The position numbers and the translations under genes were made by a program. From the NCBI RefSeq assembly GCF_026409565.1, contig NZ_CP112881.1:3107501-3171500 (forward strand): DNA of 64,000 bases. The letters are read 5' to 3'. Source of the DNA: Sneathiella aquimaris (GTDB taxonomy: Bacteria; Pseudomonadota; Alphaproteobacteria; Sneathiellales; Sneathiellaceae). A model generated the notes under the pieces. That model was given only the letters and a program-made list of their open reading frames with translations. It ran no database searches and was not told where the DNA came from. Shown here in pieces: positions 9,435 through 18,262 of this stretch; positions within the stretch are counted from its first letter, which is position 1, and each line of letters begins with the position of its first letter.

Positions 9435-9468
9435 TTTCTCCCTAATGAATTAGTAATCAGGTAACAAC

Positions 9469-10272
9469 ATGGCCCGCAAAACACCCCTTATTAACGTTAT
9501 GGAAACTGCTGCCCGCAAGGCGGCTCCAAAACTCCTTCGCGATTTTAACGAAGTCGAGAATTTGCAGGTTTCCAGAAAGGGCCCTGCAGATTTTGTTAGC
9601 AATGCCGACATTGCTGCAGAAAAAACCATCCGCGAGGAACTGAGCCGGGCCCGTCCTGACTTCGGTTTCAAGATGGAAGAAGGGGGTGAAGTCCCGGCAA
9701 AAGACGGAACTCACTACTGGATCGTTGATCCTTTGGATGGAACCACAAATTTCTTGCATGGCATTCCTCACTTTGCCATCTCGATTGCCGTCATGGAAGG
9801 CAAGGAACTAATCGCTGGTGTTATTCTGGATTTGACAAAAGATGAACTCTTTTGGGCTGCCAAAGGGGAGGGCGCTTTTGTGAACGGCCATCGTCTTCGG
9901 GTTTCAGGACGCACCAGAATGGCCGACTGTGTTCTTTCGACTGGTATTCCGTTCCTCGGGCGGCCGGGTCATGAAGAATTTCTGCGCGAAGCGAACGAAA
10001 TCATGGCTGTTTCGGCAGGTATTCGCCGGTTTGGATCCGCTGCCCTTGATCTTGCCTATGTTGCCGCTGGCCGGTACGACGGCTTCTGGGAACACGGTCT
10101 GTCTTCATGGGATATGGCGGCAGGTATTGTCATCGTTCGAGAAGCAGGCGGCCTTGTAAGTCAGATTGATGGTGGCGAAAAAATGCTGGAAAAAGGCGAT
10201 ATTCTTGCCACTAATAGCGGAATCAACAGTCCAATGAAGGACATATTGCGTAAAGCTCGTAAAAAACGCTAA
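9469..10272 (+). CDS. suhB: inositol monophosphatase family protein (SuhB-like)
   Basis: Mg-dependent phosphatase of the IMPase fold. The 267-residue protein has the metal-binding Glu70 in KMEEGG, the signature WIVDPLDGTTNFLHG (84-98, with Asp87 and Asp90) and the second motif WDMAAGIVIVREAGG near residue 213. SuhB-type proteins dephosphorylate myo-inositol phosphates and in E. coli also act with NusA/NusB in rRNA antitermination; which role applies here is unknown. It is monocistronic between efp and the OmpA/MotA/MotB-like genes, and is followed by two inverted repeats. Confidence 0.9.
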   Translation: MARKTPLINVMETAARKAAPKLLRDFNEVENLQVSRKGPADFVSNADIAAEKTIREELSRARPDFGFKMEEGGEVPAKDGTHYWIVDPLDGTTNFLHGIPHFAISIAVMEGKELIAGVILDLTKDELFWAAKGEGAFVNGHRLRVSGRTRMADCVLSTGIPFLGRPGHEEFLREANEIMAVSAGIRRFGSAALDLAYVAAGRYDGFWEHGLSSWDMAAGIVIVREAGGLVSQIDGGEKMLEKGDILATNSGINSPMKDILRKARKKR

Positions 10273-10354
10273 CCAGAATGTGGGGCGCCCTTTTCACTAA
10301 AAAGTTGAGCCCCGCCCTTCCCTTCGTTATTATTTGTTCAGAAACCTTTTACGG

Positions 10355-10390
10355 CCCTTAGTTTGTCATATTTTTTTGACAAACTAAGGG
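10355..10390. repeat. 14-bp perfect inverted repeat between suhB and the OmpA/MotAB-like genes
   Basis: CCCTTAGTTTGTCA (10355-10368) is followed 8 nt later by its exact reverse complement (10377-10390). The loop is T-rich (TATTTTTT) and no T tract follows the 3' arm on either strand, so it is not a classical terminator. A weaker GGGGC/GCCCC repeat lies just upstream (10281-10314). It could be an operator, a cruciform or a leader structure for the downstream operon. Confidence 0.6.
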
Positions 10391-10465
10391 TTGGAAACAG
10401 GCGTTGAATAGAGTTTGGGTTGCAGAACCATCTGGTCGCAACCAATAGTAATAACGGGGGTATTT

Positions 10466-11581
10466 ATGGCGAATGTCAAAAGACGAACGTCCCAGACGTT
10501 GAAACGTAGTCGTTTGCTGGCCACATCCGCTCTTGCAATTTCACTTTTCATCTCTTTACCTGCACACTCTCAAACCGTTGTCATTGGCGGCCCCGGCGGT
10601 GCTTCCGTTCAGGTTAACATGGGCGCCGTCTACCCGCAGCAGCCCCCCCTTTACCAATCGGTCCCCTCACCCGCAGGCGCGCCGCTTCAGGACTATTCCA
10701 AGAGCAGCCGGATTGTCGATGGCGACGAAGTCATTCAGTTGGTTCCGCCAGGAAGCCGGCCCAAAAGGAAATCAGCGGCAAAGGCACCGCCTCGTAAAAA
10801 ACAAATCGCCAAAAAAGTTGAAACGGTTGAAAAAAAGCCTGAACCAACTGAAAAACCTGTGGTTCAGATGAAGAAGCTGTCTGAGAAAAAAGAAGAAACT
10901 GTTGCAGAAAAGCCAACAAAAAATATCGAAAAAACAGTAGCAACCCCAAAACAAACAACGGCAAAAACCGAAACAGAGACACCAGCGGTTAAGAAGCCTT
11001 CAAATCAGGAGGCAGTGGCGACGAAAACAACGGACGTCGCTGCAAAACCGGTACAGGAAGTCATGCCTAAGAAAAGCAGCTCGCCAAATGCGACTGACAT
11101 GACTTCAAGCAATGAGACCACGGCCGCAAAAACAACACCAGAGCAAAAAGTTGTAGAGGCACCGTCAGTTAAAGACGACCAGAAAGACATGCAGGTCGCC
11201 GCGATCGAGCCACAAAAATCGATAGACCCTGCCGCCAAGAAGGTCGTACCTGAAATGCAGACGCCGCCTGCGAATTCGACAGAACTGAAACAAATTTTCT
11301 TTTCGCCGGATACATCGACCCTTCCAAGTTCAGCAGAGGCCGATCTAAAAAAACTGGCGGAGCAAATTTCATCCTCTGAAGACCGGGTTCAACTGCTTTC
11401 CTTCGCTGACGCTGGCAGCAACAGTGCTGCCCGGCGTTTATCCCTTGGGCGTGCTTTGGTTGTCCGCTCCAAACTCATGAAACTGGGCGTCCCAAATAAT
11501 CGGATTGAGGTTAGGGCTCTTGGTAAACCAACAGATGGATCCGCCCCTGATCGGGTCGACCTTATAGTGATAGCGCGGTAA
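10466..11581 (+). CDS. secreted Lys/Pro/Glu-rich protein with C-terminal OmpA-like domain
   Basis: A 371-residue exported protein. A basic n-region and hydrophobic core (LLATSALAISLFISLPAHS) form a signal peptide, probably cut after AHS (residue 35). Residues about 90-270 are low-complexity Lys/Glu/Pro/Thr/Ala sequence, probably an extended periplasmic spacer. The last 100 residues resemble an OmpA/MotB-type peptidoglycan-binding domain: LKQIFFSPDTSTLPSSAEADLKK, then ARRLSLGRALVVRSKL, GVPNNRIEVRALG and PDRVDLIV. ATG 10466 is chosen because ACGGGGGT precedes it and the signal peptide begins there. It stops 2 nt before the MotA-like gene, so the two are cotranscribed. Function unknown. Confidence 0.8.
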   Translation: MANVKRRTSQTLKRSRLLATSALAISLFISLPAHSQTVVIGGPGGASVQVNMGAVYPQQPPLYQSVPSPAGAPLQDYSKSSRIVDGDEVIQLVPPGSRPKRKSAAKAPPRKKQIAKKVETVEKKPEPTEKPVVQMKKLSEKKEETVAEKPTKNIEKTVATPKQTTAKTETETPAVKKPSNQEAVATKTTDVAAKPVQEVMPKKSSSPNATDMTSSNETTAAKTTPEQKVVEAPSVKDDQKDMQVAAIEPQKSIDPAAKKVVPEMQTPPANSTELKQIFFSPDTSTLPSSAEADLKKLAEQISSSEDRVQLLSFADAGSNSAARRLSLGRALVVRSKLMKLGVPNNRIEVRALGKPTDGSAPDRVDLIVIAR

Positions 11582-11583
11582 TC

Positions 11584-12780
11584 ATGACAACACTTCCAGG
11601 ATTAAATACGTCAGGAGACGTGAGAACACCGAAGATAAACAAGCCCCGTCGCCACCTTATTCGCATGCTGATTTTCATCGCGATTGTAGCCGGGATCTCT
11701 GTGTTCCTGTTTGGACCCGCAGAAAAAGCCTTTTACGCCAATCCTTATCTGAACGGTCTTATCTTTGCTGTTCTGTTCTTTGGTATCGGCTTTATTTTTC
11801 GGCAGGTCTTTATGCTCAACCGGGAAATCAATTGGTCCGAAAGCCTGAAGAAAACAGAGGGCGGGATGTCTCTGCAGTCGTCTCCTGTTTTACTATCCCC
11901 ACTTGCGACCATTATTCGGGAAAGCAATGGTCCGTTACGCTTGACAGCGGTTACCATGAACACCTTGCTGGACAGCATCAGCGCTCGCCTTGAGGAAGGT
12001 CGAGATATCTCCAGGTACATGATCAATGTATTGATTTTCCTGGGACTGCTCGGCACATTTTGGGGCCTTCTTGAAACGGTCTCCTCTGTTGGCGCCGCAA
12101 TATCCACTTTGAATGTGGGTGACGGAGATTTTACAGCGATCTTTGATGAGCTGAAAAAGGGACTGGAACGACCTCTCGATGGGATGGCGATTGCTTTTTC
12201 ATCTTCATTGTTCGGTTTGTCTGGGTCTTTGGTACTGGGATTTCTGGACATGCAGGCCGGACAGGCACAAAACCGGTTCTATACAGATCTGGAAGAATGG
12301 CTGACATCAATCACCCGATTTTCCTCTGCTGGCCCCGCCGGGATTTCAGATGGGGACCAAAGTGTCCCGGCCTATGTCAGTGCTTTGCTGGAACAAACAG
12401 CAGAAAGTCTGGACAGCCTGCAACGGACGTTAGCCCGAAATGAAGATCGGCGTCATTCTGGCGAGAATGCGATGAATTCTGTCAGCGAGAAACTCGCGGC
12501 GCTAACGGATCAGATGCGCGCCGAGCAGGACCTTATGGTCAAGCTGGTCGAAGGGCAGATGGAATTAAAACCTGTCTTGCAAAGAATGGCTCAGGTTCAG
12601 GAACAGGGCGGTTTAGATCAGGCTAGCCGAAATCATTTACGCAACCTGGACGTATATATGGCCCGCCTTCTTGAAGATATCGCAGATGGGCGAAACCAGA
12701 TAACGCAAGAAATTCGCAGCGATATTAAACTTCTGACGCGAACCATCGCCGCTATTGCCGAAGAAGACCGGCGCAGTTGA
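11584..12780 (+). CDS. MotA/TolQ/ExbB-like proton channel subunit
   Basis: A 398-residue inner-membrane protein with four likely transmembrane helices (about 27-44, 57-77, 145-165 and 200-222). The last two carry the ExbB/TolQ-like motifs FLGLLGTFWGLLETV and LDGMAIAFSSSLFGLSGSLVLGF. The C-terminal 170 residues are a long helical cytoplasmic tail, unlike compact ExbB. Family members form a proton channel with a single-helix partner; the next gene supplies one. It is not adjacent to flagellar, tol or ton genes, so it is neither the obvious stator nor TolQ. Substrate and purpose are unknown. Confidence 0.82.
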   Translation: MTTLPGLNTSGDVRTPKINKPRRHLIRMLIFIAIVAGISVFLFGPAEKAFYANPYLNGLIFAVLFFGIGFIFRQVFMLNREINWSESLKKTEGGMSLQSSPVLLSPLATIIRESNGPLRLTAVTMNTLLDSISARLEEGRDISRYMINVLIFLGLLGTFWGLLETVSSVGAAISTLNVGDGDFTAIFDELKKGLERPLDGMAIAFSSSLFGLSGSLVLGFLDMQAGQAQNRFYTDLEEWLTSITRFSSAGPAGISDGDQSVPAYVSALLEQTAESLDSLQRTLARNEDRRHSGENAMNSVSEKLAALTDQMRAEQDLMVKLVEGQMELKPVLQRMAQVQEQGGLDQASRNHLRNLDVYMARLLEDIADGRNQITQEIRSDIKLLTRTIAAIAEEDRRS

Positions 12781-12797
12781 GTATCCTTGAGAGGTAG

Positions 12798-14183
12798 ATG
12801 ATGGCACGCAGACGCAATGGACAACGCGCCAATTACGAAATCTGGCCAGGTTTCGTGGATGCTCTGACGACTCTTCTGCTTGTGATAATTTTCCTGCTGG
12901 TCGTTTTTGTTCTGGCACAGTTCTTTTTATCACAGGCGCTTTCCGGCCGTGACGCCGCGCTTGAACAGCTTAATCAACAAGTGAACGAACTGGCGGACTT
13001 GCTGGCATTGGAACGACAATCAAACGCTGACCTACAGCGTGATCTGACCAACATCAACATTACGCTTTCCAAATCCAATCAGGAGCGGGATGCTGCCATC
13101 ATTCGGTTGGACACCGTGACAGCTCGCGCCCTTGACGCCGAAAACAAACGCGACGAACTAACCTTGTTACTTAGTAAGCAGGAAACCAAAACCAAAGAAA
13201 CTGAAGAGGCCCTGAAGGCGGCGGAAACCAGAATTCAGGCCGAAAAGGAAACGGTCGCTGCGAACCTCAAGGAGATTGAAAGCCTGAAACGGGATATCGA
13301 CGCGCTGAAGGCCGTTCGAAAAGAACTTGAAGACAGTGTCAGCAAGCTGGCCGGCAAACTTTCCGACAAGGAAATTGAAATTGGCGAGCTGCGCGACAGA
13401 AGCAAGGAGCTTGAAGCAAGTCTGAACGACGAACAAGAGCGGACTGTTCTTGCGCAAAAAGATATTGAAGAGCGTGAAATCCGACTTGCAGAATTACAAA
13501 CCCTCTATCTTCAAACGCAGGATGCGCTTAGCGAAGAAGAAAAAATATCGATCGAGGCCAAGGCTCAGGTGGAGCTTCTCAATGCACAGCTTAATGCTCT
13601 AAGGGAGCAGCTTGCTAAAATTGAAACCGCTTTAGAGACTTCAGAAGCAAAGGATAAAGAACAAAAAGCACAGATTGCGGATCTTGGAAAACGGCTTAAT
13701 CTTGCGCTTGCCCAGAAAGTTCAGGAACTCCAGCAATATCGCTCCAATTTTTTCGGTGAATTGCGCAAAGTGTTGAAAAATCGCCCCGGCATTAGCGTGG
13801 TTGGCGACAGATTTGTCTTCCAGTCCGAAGTCCTGTTTGGTCTGGGAGAGGCTGAACTGGGAGCACAGGGGCGCGAAAGCATGGCAACCTTTGCCCGAAC
13901 ACTTTTGGAAATTGCAAAATCCATCCCCGATGAAATTGATTGGGTCCTCCGTGTAGACGGTCATACGGATCGCCAACCCATCAAAACAGCTCGATTTCCG
14001 TCAAACTGGGAGTTGTCTATCGCTCGGGCTTTGTCTGTGACGAAGTACCTCATCGCCCGCGGTGTTCCGCCAGAACGGCTGGCACCCACCGGGTTTGGTG
14101 AGTTCCAACCCCTCGATCCTCGTGACGATGAAATTGCCTTTTTAAGAAACCGGCGGATCGAACTGAAACTGACGGAACGCTAG
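12798..14183 (+). CDS. MotB-like protein: one TM helix, long coiled coil, OmpA domain
   Basis: A 461-residue protein with a short cytosolic N-terminus, one transmembrane helix (about 18-42, FVDALTTLLLVIIFLLVVF), a periplasmic coiled coil of some 270 residues, and a C-terminal OmpA/MotB peptidoglycan-binding domain (about 330-461; RVDGHTDRQPI, NWELSIARALSVTKYLI, GFGEFQP, RNRRIELKL). Asp21 at the start of the helix matches the essential proton-carrying Asp of MotB-like subunits. With the preceding channel gene it should form a proton-driven unit anchored to peptidoglycan. The coiled coil is much longer than in flagellar MotB. It ends 5 nt from the convergent CoA-transferase gene. Confidence 0.83.
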   Translation: MMARRRNGQRANYEIWPGFVDALTTLLLVIIFLLVVFVLAQFFLSQALSGRDAALEQLNQQVNELADLLALERQSNADLQRDLTNINITLSKSNQERDAAIIRLDTVTARALDAENKRDELTLLLSKQETKTKETEEALKAAETRIQAEKETVAANLKEIESLKRDIDALKAVRKELEDSVSKLAGKLSDKEIEIGELRDRSKELEASLNDEQERTVLAQKDIEEREIRLAELQTLYLQTQDALSEEEKISIEAKAQVELLNAQLNALREQLAKIETALETSEAKDKEQKAQIADLGKRLNLALAQKVQELQQYRSNFFGELRKVLKNRPGISVVGDRFVFQSEVLFGLGEAELGAQGRESMATFARTLLEIAKSIPDEIDWVLRVDGHTDRQPIKTARFPSNWELSIARALSVTKYLIARGVPPERLAPTGFGEFQPLDPRDDEIAFLRNRRIELKLTER

Positions 14184-14188
14184 GCCCC

Positions 14189-15376
14189 TTACTCAGCGAG
14201 CCGGACAGCGCGGCCCTCAGACAACTGGTCAATTTCTTCTTTCGAATATCCAAGCTCTTCAAGCAAGGACGCCGTATGCTCCCCAAGTTCAGGGGCAAGG
14301 TCCATACCATCAAATGGTGCTTGCTCGAACTGTGCGGGCGGCCGTGCCTGATTAATATTTCCATAGCCTGGAACGTTAAAAGTATGGATGGACCCGTTGG
14401 TCTGTATTTGCGGATGATCTTTTAATTCATCGCGTTTAAGGATCGGCGCACAGGGCACATCTTCGGCATCCAGGCGCGCAAGGATTTCCTCGCTCGTCCA
14501 TTTGGCGATCTCTTCGGCAACAATCTGCTTTCTGATTTCAGCATGATTAAACCGCTCGATCGCGTTGATAAAGCGGGGATCTTCAATCAATTCGCTCCGG
14601 CCGAACGCCCGGCACATCCCGGCCCATTCACTATCGGCAATTGACACCGCCGTAACATGGCCATCTTTCGTTGCAAAGATAGGCTCAACCGCGCTCATAC
14701 TTTTAGAGCTGTCGACTTCATACTCATCATATGTCAGCCCTGTCATCCCCTCCGGCCAGAAGAAAGAAAGCATGCTATCCAGCATCGAGATTTTAACGTG
14801 CTGGCCTTCCCCTGTTTTCTCCCGTGAATAGAGAGCTGAAGAAATAGCCTGCGATGTTGTAAGGGACGTGATTTTATCTGCGATAATCAATTTGAAAAGA
14901 TGAGGCTCGCCCGTTTTATGATCGCCCTGAATATCTGCCGCCCCTGACAAGGCCTGAATAACCGGATCGTAAACGCGTTTTTGAGCATAGGGTCCTTCTT
15001 CACCAAACCCACTGATCGAGACAAAGATAAGCGATTTGTTCTTCTCCCGCACTTTTTCCGCAGAAAAACCCATTTTTTCAATTGCACCGGGACGGAAATT
15101 TTGAATTAAGACGTCGGCAGTTTCGATCAGACGCCACAGAACTTCTTTCCCCTGTTCAGATTTCAGGTTCAATGAAATTGATTTTTTACCCCGATTACAG
15201 GAAAAGAACATCGGGTTGACACCGAAATGCGACGACCGAACATGGCGCATCTGCTCTCCATGCAAAGGCTCCACCTTGATTACGTCGGCCCCTTGATCGG
15301 CCAGAATAGTTGCCGCGACCGGGCCTGAAACCATGGTCGTGAGATCTAGAACTCGAATATCTTTTAACAATTCCAC
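14189..15376 (-). CDS. CaiB/BaiF family (class III) CoA-transferase
   Basis: Transfers CoA between carboxylic acids through an enzyme-bound aspartyl-CoA intermediate. The 395-residue length is typical. Motifs include VLDLTTMVSGPVAATILADQGADVIKVE at the N-terminus, NRGKKSISLNLK (61-72), QNFRPG, SISGFGEEGPY, and LIIADKITSLTTSQAISSALY, where Asp167 is the probable catalytic residue. The ATG at 15376 follows TAAAGGAGTATCCCGTGG. The acid substrate cannot be told from the sequence; formyl-, carnitine-, succinyl- and methylacyl-CoA enzymes share these motifs. It stands alone, converging on the MotB-like gene. Confidence 0.88.
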   Translation of the reverse strand: MELLKDIRVLDLTTMVSGPVAATILADQGADVIKVEPLHGEQMRHVRSSHFGVNPMFFSCNRGKKSISLNLKSEQGKEVLWRLIETADVLIQNFRPGAIEKMGFSAEKVREKNKSLIFVSISGFGEEGPYAQKRVYDPVIQALSGAADIQGDHKTGEPHLFKLIIADKITSLTTSQAISSALYSREKTGEGQHVKISMLDSMLSFFWPEGMTGLTYDEYEVDSSKSMSAVEPIFATKDGHVTAVSIADSEWAGMCRAFGRSELIEDPRFINAIERFNHAEIRKQIVAEEIAKWTSEEILARLDAEDVPCAPILKRDELKDHPQIQTNGSIHTFNVPGYGNINQARPPAQFEQAPFDGMDLAPELGEHTASLLEELGYSKEEIDQLSEGRAVRLAE

Positions 15377-15446
15377 GGGATACTCCTTTATTATTGTTAT
15401 CTTCCGTGACAGGAGATGATTTTACGCCCCTCAATTATTGTATAAC

Positions 15447-17255
15447 CTAAACCGTCATCGCGTCTCGACCAATATCAAACTGCAAACGGGCCAATTTTGC
15501 GTAAAGTCCGTCTTCTCTCATCAACTCTTCATGAGTGCCTTGCGTGATAACGCGTCCGCTCTCCAAAACAACGATCCGGTCGGCGTTCAAAACCGTTGCC
15601 AGACGGTGCGCGATAACCAGCGTCGTACGATCCTTCATCAGATTTTCCAACGCCAGTTGGACCAATCTTTCACTTTCAGCGTCCAGTGCAGATGTGGCTT
15701 CGTCCAACAAAAGAATTTCCGGATCTCGCAAAATAGCCCGTGCGATGGCGATCCGTTGTTTCTGTCCGCCAGAAAGTGTTATGCCGCGTTCTCCAAATTC
15801 AGTCTGAAATTTTTCAGGAAGCGCATCAATAAAATCACAGGCTGCGGCTTCTGCTGCGGCATATACGTCCTGGTCGGAGGCATCTGGGCGGCCATACCGA
15901 ATATTATTCATTGCCGTATCCGCAAAAATCACAGGGTCCTGTGGTACCAGACCGGTAAGCGATCGGATCGCCTTCGGGTCAGCCTGAGTGATATCTGTAC
16001 CGTTCACCAGAAGGCGTCCGGACTGCGGGTCATAAAATCTCAACAATAACTGAAAGACAGTTGTTTTACCCGCCCCGCTTGGTCCGACAATGGCCACGGT
16101 TTCCCCGGGTTCGATTTTTAAAGAAAAATCGTTCAGCGCAGCCGTATCTTTTCGAGACGGGTAGTGAAACTGAACGTGGTCAAACTCGATCCCCTCTGTA
16201 AGCTCCTGAGCGACCGGCACAGGGTTATCAGGCGCCTTTACTTCAACATCCTGCGTGAGCAGCTCCAGCAAGCGCTCAGAGGCACCCGCCGCCCGTTGAA
16301 GTTCACCCCAGACTTCACTGAGTGATCCTAAAGAACCGGCGACGACAATGGCGTAGAAAACGAAAGACCCTAATGTACCGGGAGACATGGCACCATTGAC
16401 CACATCTTTCGCCCCGATCCACAGAACAAGATCAATTGCGCCAAATACCAGCAGGATAACAAGCCCCGTCAACCAGGCCCGCGCCCGAATTCGTTTAATC
16501 GCGATCCGAAAGCTAAACTCCACATCTTCCTTAAACATCTGCCGGTCGACATCTTCGTGCGTATAGGCCTGAGACGTCTGGATAGATCGCAAGGTTTCAT
16601 CTGCACGGGCACTGACGCGTGCAATGCCATCCTGATTGTCGCGGCTTAGCTTGCGAACCTGACGCCCGAAAACAATAATTGGCACAACGATGCAAGGAAC
16701 CACCAGTAGAACCATCCCTGCCAGCTTTGGACTGGTATAGACGAGAAGCGCCAAGCCCCCCACAAAAGACAAAAGGTTTCGAAGTGCAACAGATACAGAA
16801 GACCCAATGACTGTTTGAATGAGTGTTGTATCCGTGGTCAGGCGGGAGAGGACCTCACCGGTTCGGGTCATTTCAAAAAATGCGGGGCTGAGTTTCAGGA
16901 TATGACTGAATACAGCCGTTCGAATATCCGAGATCACCCGCTCTCCAATCCAGGAAACCAGATAATATCGCGCAAAAGAAGCAACCGCCAGCAAGGCGAC
17001 AACTGCCATCAAGCCTATGAAATACTGATCCAGATTGTCAGAGCCTGCTGAAAATCCATTATCCAGCAACAAGCGGATCGCCTGCCCGATTAAAAGAAGG
17101 GCTGCGGATGCAAAGACCAGCGCAATCATCGCACCGATGAACTGTTTCGAGTATGGGAAGACGAATCGGCCAAGTTTCCATAGCCGGTTCATAACCAGGC
17201 TAGACTTCACTTTTTCGGTGGATTGTGGATTTTCCAATTGCGGGGTATTTGTCAC
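15447..17255 (-). CDS. MsbA-like ABC exporter (fused permease/ATPase)
   Basis: A 602-residue half-transporter that should homodimerise in the inner membrane. Six transmembrane helices occupy about residues 36-310, then a nucleotide-binding domain with Walker A GPSGAGKT (391-398), the signature LSGGQKQRIAIARA, Walker B ILLLDEATSALD and the switch His in VIAHRLA. This is the MsbA-related group common in alphaproteobacteria; lipid or hydrophobic-compound export is plausible but the substrate is unknown. Start codon is GTG 17255 behind GGAAGTGA. It is divergent from rpmE across a 163-nt gap. Confidence 0.9.
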   Translation of the reverse strand: MTNTPQLENPQSTEKVKSSLVMNRLWKLGRFVFPYSKQFIGAMIALVFASAALLLIGQAIRLLLDNGFSAGSDNLDQYFIGLMAVVALLAVASFARYYLVSWIGERVISDIRTAVFSHILKLSPAFFEMTRTGEVLSRLTTDTTLIQTVIGSSVSVALRNLLSFVGGLALLVYTSPKLAGMVLLVVPCIVVPIIVFGRQVRKLSRDNQDGIARVSARADETLRSIQTSQAYTHEDVDRQMFKEDVEFSFRIAIKRIRARAWLTGLVILLVFGAIDLVLWIGAKDVVNGAMSPGTLGSFVFYAIVVAGSLGSLSEVWGELQRAAGASERLLELLTQDVEVKAPDNPVPVAQELTEGIEFDHVQFHYPSRKDTAALNDFSLKIEPGETVAIVGPSGAGKTTVFQLLLRFYDPQSGRLLVNGTDITQADPKAIRSLTGLVPQDPVIFADTAMNNIRYGRPDASDQDVYAAAEAAACDFIDALPEKFQTEFGERGITLSGGQKQRIAIARAILRDPEILLLDEATSALDAESERLVQLALENLMKDRTTLVIAHRLATVLNADRIVVLESGRVITQGTHEELMREDGLYAKLARLQFDIGRDAMTV

Positions 17256-17418
17256 TCTATCACTTCCAAGCCGTGCTTTTCAGCCTTTGGATTTAAACTT
17301 AGCAGTTTTTTTTGCAAGAAAATTCTGAAAAACGCATATCTTTGCTTGCCAGACTACCGAACCTTTTATATAAGGCCCGCTTAGTGAATTCCAGCATCCC
17401 CGTGAGGGTAGAGGCGAT

Positions 17419-17640
17419 ATGAAAAAAGATATACACCCAGACTACCACACCATCACAGTCGAAATGACAGATGGTACAACTTACGAAACCCGTTCCACAT
17501 ACGGTTCTGAAGGCGATGTACTGAAATTGGACATTGATCCAACATCACACGCCGCATGGACGGGTGGGCAGCAGCGCCTTCGTGAAGATGGCCGTGTTGC
17601 AAAATTCAACAAGCGTTTCTCTGGTTTCGGTCTTAAATAA
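17419..17640 (+). CDS. rpmE: 50S ribosomal protein L31
   Basis: A 73-residue L31 beginning [19 protein letters not shown] and ending [11 protein letters not shown]. It has no cysteines, so it is the zinc-independent (C-) form. A conserved [15 protein letters not shown] segment matches alphaproteobacterial L31. It is a single gene followed by a compact GC-rich terminator. Confidence 0.95.
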   Translation: MKKDIHPDYHTITVEMTDGTTYETRSTYGSEGDVLKLDIDPTSHAAWTGGQQRLREDGRVAKFNKRFSGFGLK

Positions 17641-17668
17641 GATCAATCAAAGACACCTGCACGAAAAT

Positions 17669-17692
17669 GGCGCCTTAACCGGCGCCTTTTTT
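17669..17692 (+). terminator. rpmE terminator
   Basis: GGCGCC (17669-17674), loop TTAACC, GGCGCC (17681-17686), then TTTTTTATT. Stem is short but GC-only and the T tract is good. Confidence 0.8.
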
Positions 17693-17714
17693 ATTGGGCT
17701 TTCGATAGCCCGCG

Positions 17715-18158
17715 TCACGAGTCTCGAAAACTTGCAATGGCCTGCTTATCCAGTCTGTCAATTCGACGGTAAAGGGCTTCACTTCTTTCGAGCAATGAAA
17801 TCAGGCCCGCTGGCAGAAGTTCCAGCTCTTCCTCATCGGCATCAGGAAGACAGGTTGTCTGATATTGCAAGTGACACTCATCTGCCTGTGCCTCTTCAGG
17901 TGAGATTTCTCCTTCGAGAACCGCCCTTTGAAACATCAGCCACGACATCGTTTCGGTCAAACGTGTGGTCAGGCGGAGTGATTCTGTTGCATAGCGGAAG
18001 TTTCCCTCGCTCGACAAGTCTCTGACGGCGATACGTCCCGGGCCCAGCAGGTATTCTCGCGCTTCCATAACCAAGCGAAGCGCCTCATCATAGGTTCGTG
18101 AAAAGAAAATGGTGCCTGCAGCTTGAGGTACGCGTGATTGTTGCTCGCCAGGTCCCAT
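17715..18158 (-). CDS. DUF1465 family protein
   Basis: A 147-residue protein of the alphaproteobacterial DUF1465 family. It is mostly helical (SRTYDEALRLVMEAREYL, SLRLTTRLTETMSWLMFQRAV), with an acidic central stretch and a helical C-terminus (LLERSEALYRRIDRLDKQA). I choose ATG 18158, preceded by AGGAAGGAT at good spacing; a TTG at 18182 would add eight residues. The family lacks a biochemical function that I can name. It converges on rpmE, and its 5' side faces the hsp20 control region. Confidence 0.82.
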   Translation of the reverse strand: MGPGEQQSRVPQAAGTIFFSRTYDEALRLVMEAREYLLGPGRIAVRDLSSEGNFRYATESLRLTTRLTETMSWLMFQRAVLEGEISPEEAQADECHLQYQTTCLPDADEEELELLPAGLISLLERSEALYRRIDRLDKQAIASFRDS

Positions 18159-18227
18159 GGTTATCCTTCCTGCCTTTTCCAATCATCAGTTTAGGACATT
18201 ATTCGTTAATTTTCTCTATTTTGTCCT

Positions 18228-18259
18228 CTTGAATGAGAAAATCTTCCTTCCTACATATT
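18228..18259 (+). promoter_or_regulatory. candidate RpoH (sigma32) promoter for hsp20
   Basis: CTTGAA (18228-18233), 16 nt, then CCTACATATT (18250-18259). This resembles the alphaproteobacterial heat-shock promoter (CTTGAA, then CYTATNT-like). It lies just upstream of the predicted RNA thermometer and of a small heat-shock gene, which is the expected context. Confidence 0.55.
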
Positions 18260-18262
18260 AGT

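Noticed and set aside
10466-14183. Zorya-type anti-phage system
   Set aside because: The MotA/MotB-like pair superficially resembles ZorA/ZorB, but there is no ZorC/ZorD/ZorE nuclease or helicase gene, and the partner is a secreted OmpA-like protein. Neighbours are housekeeping genes.
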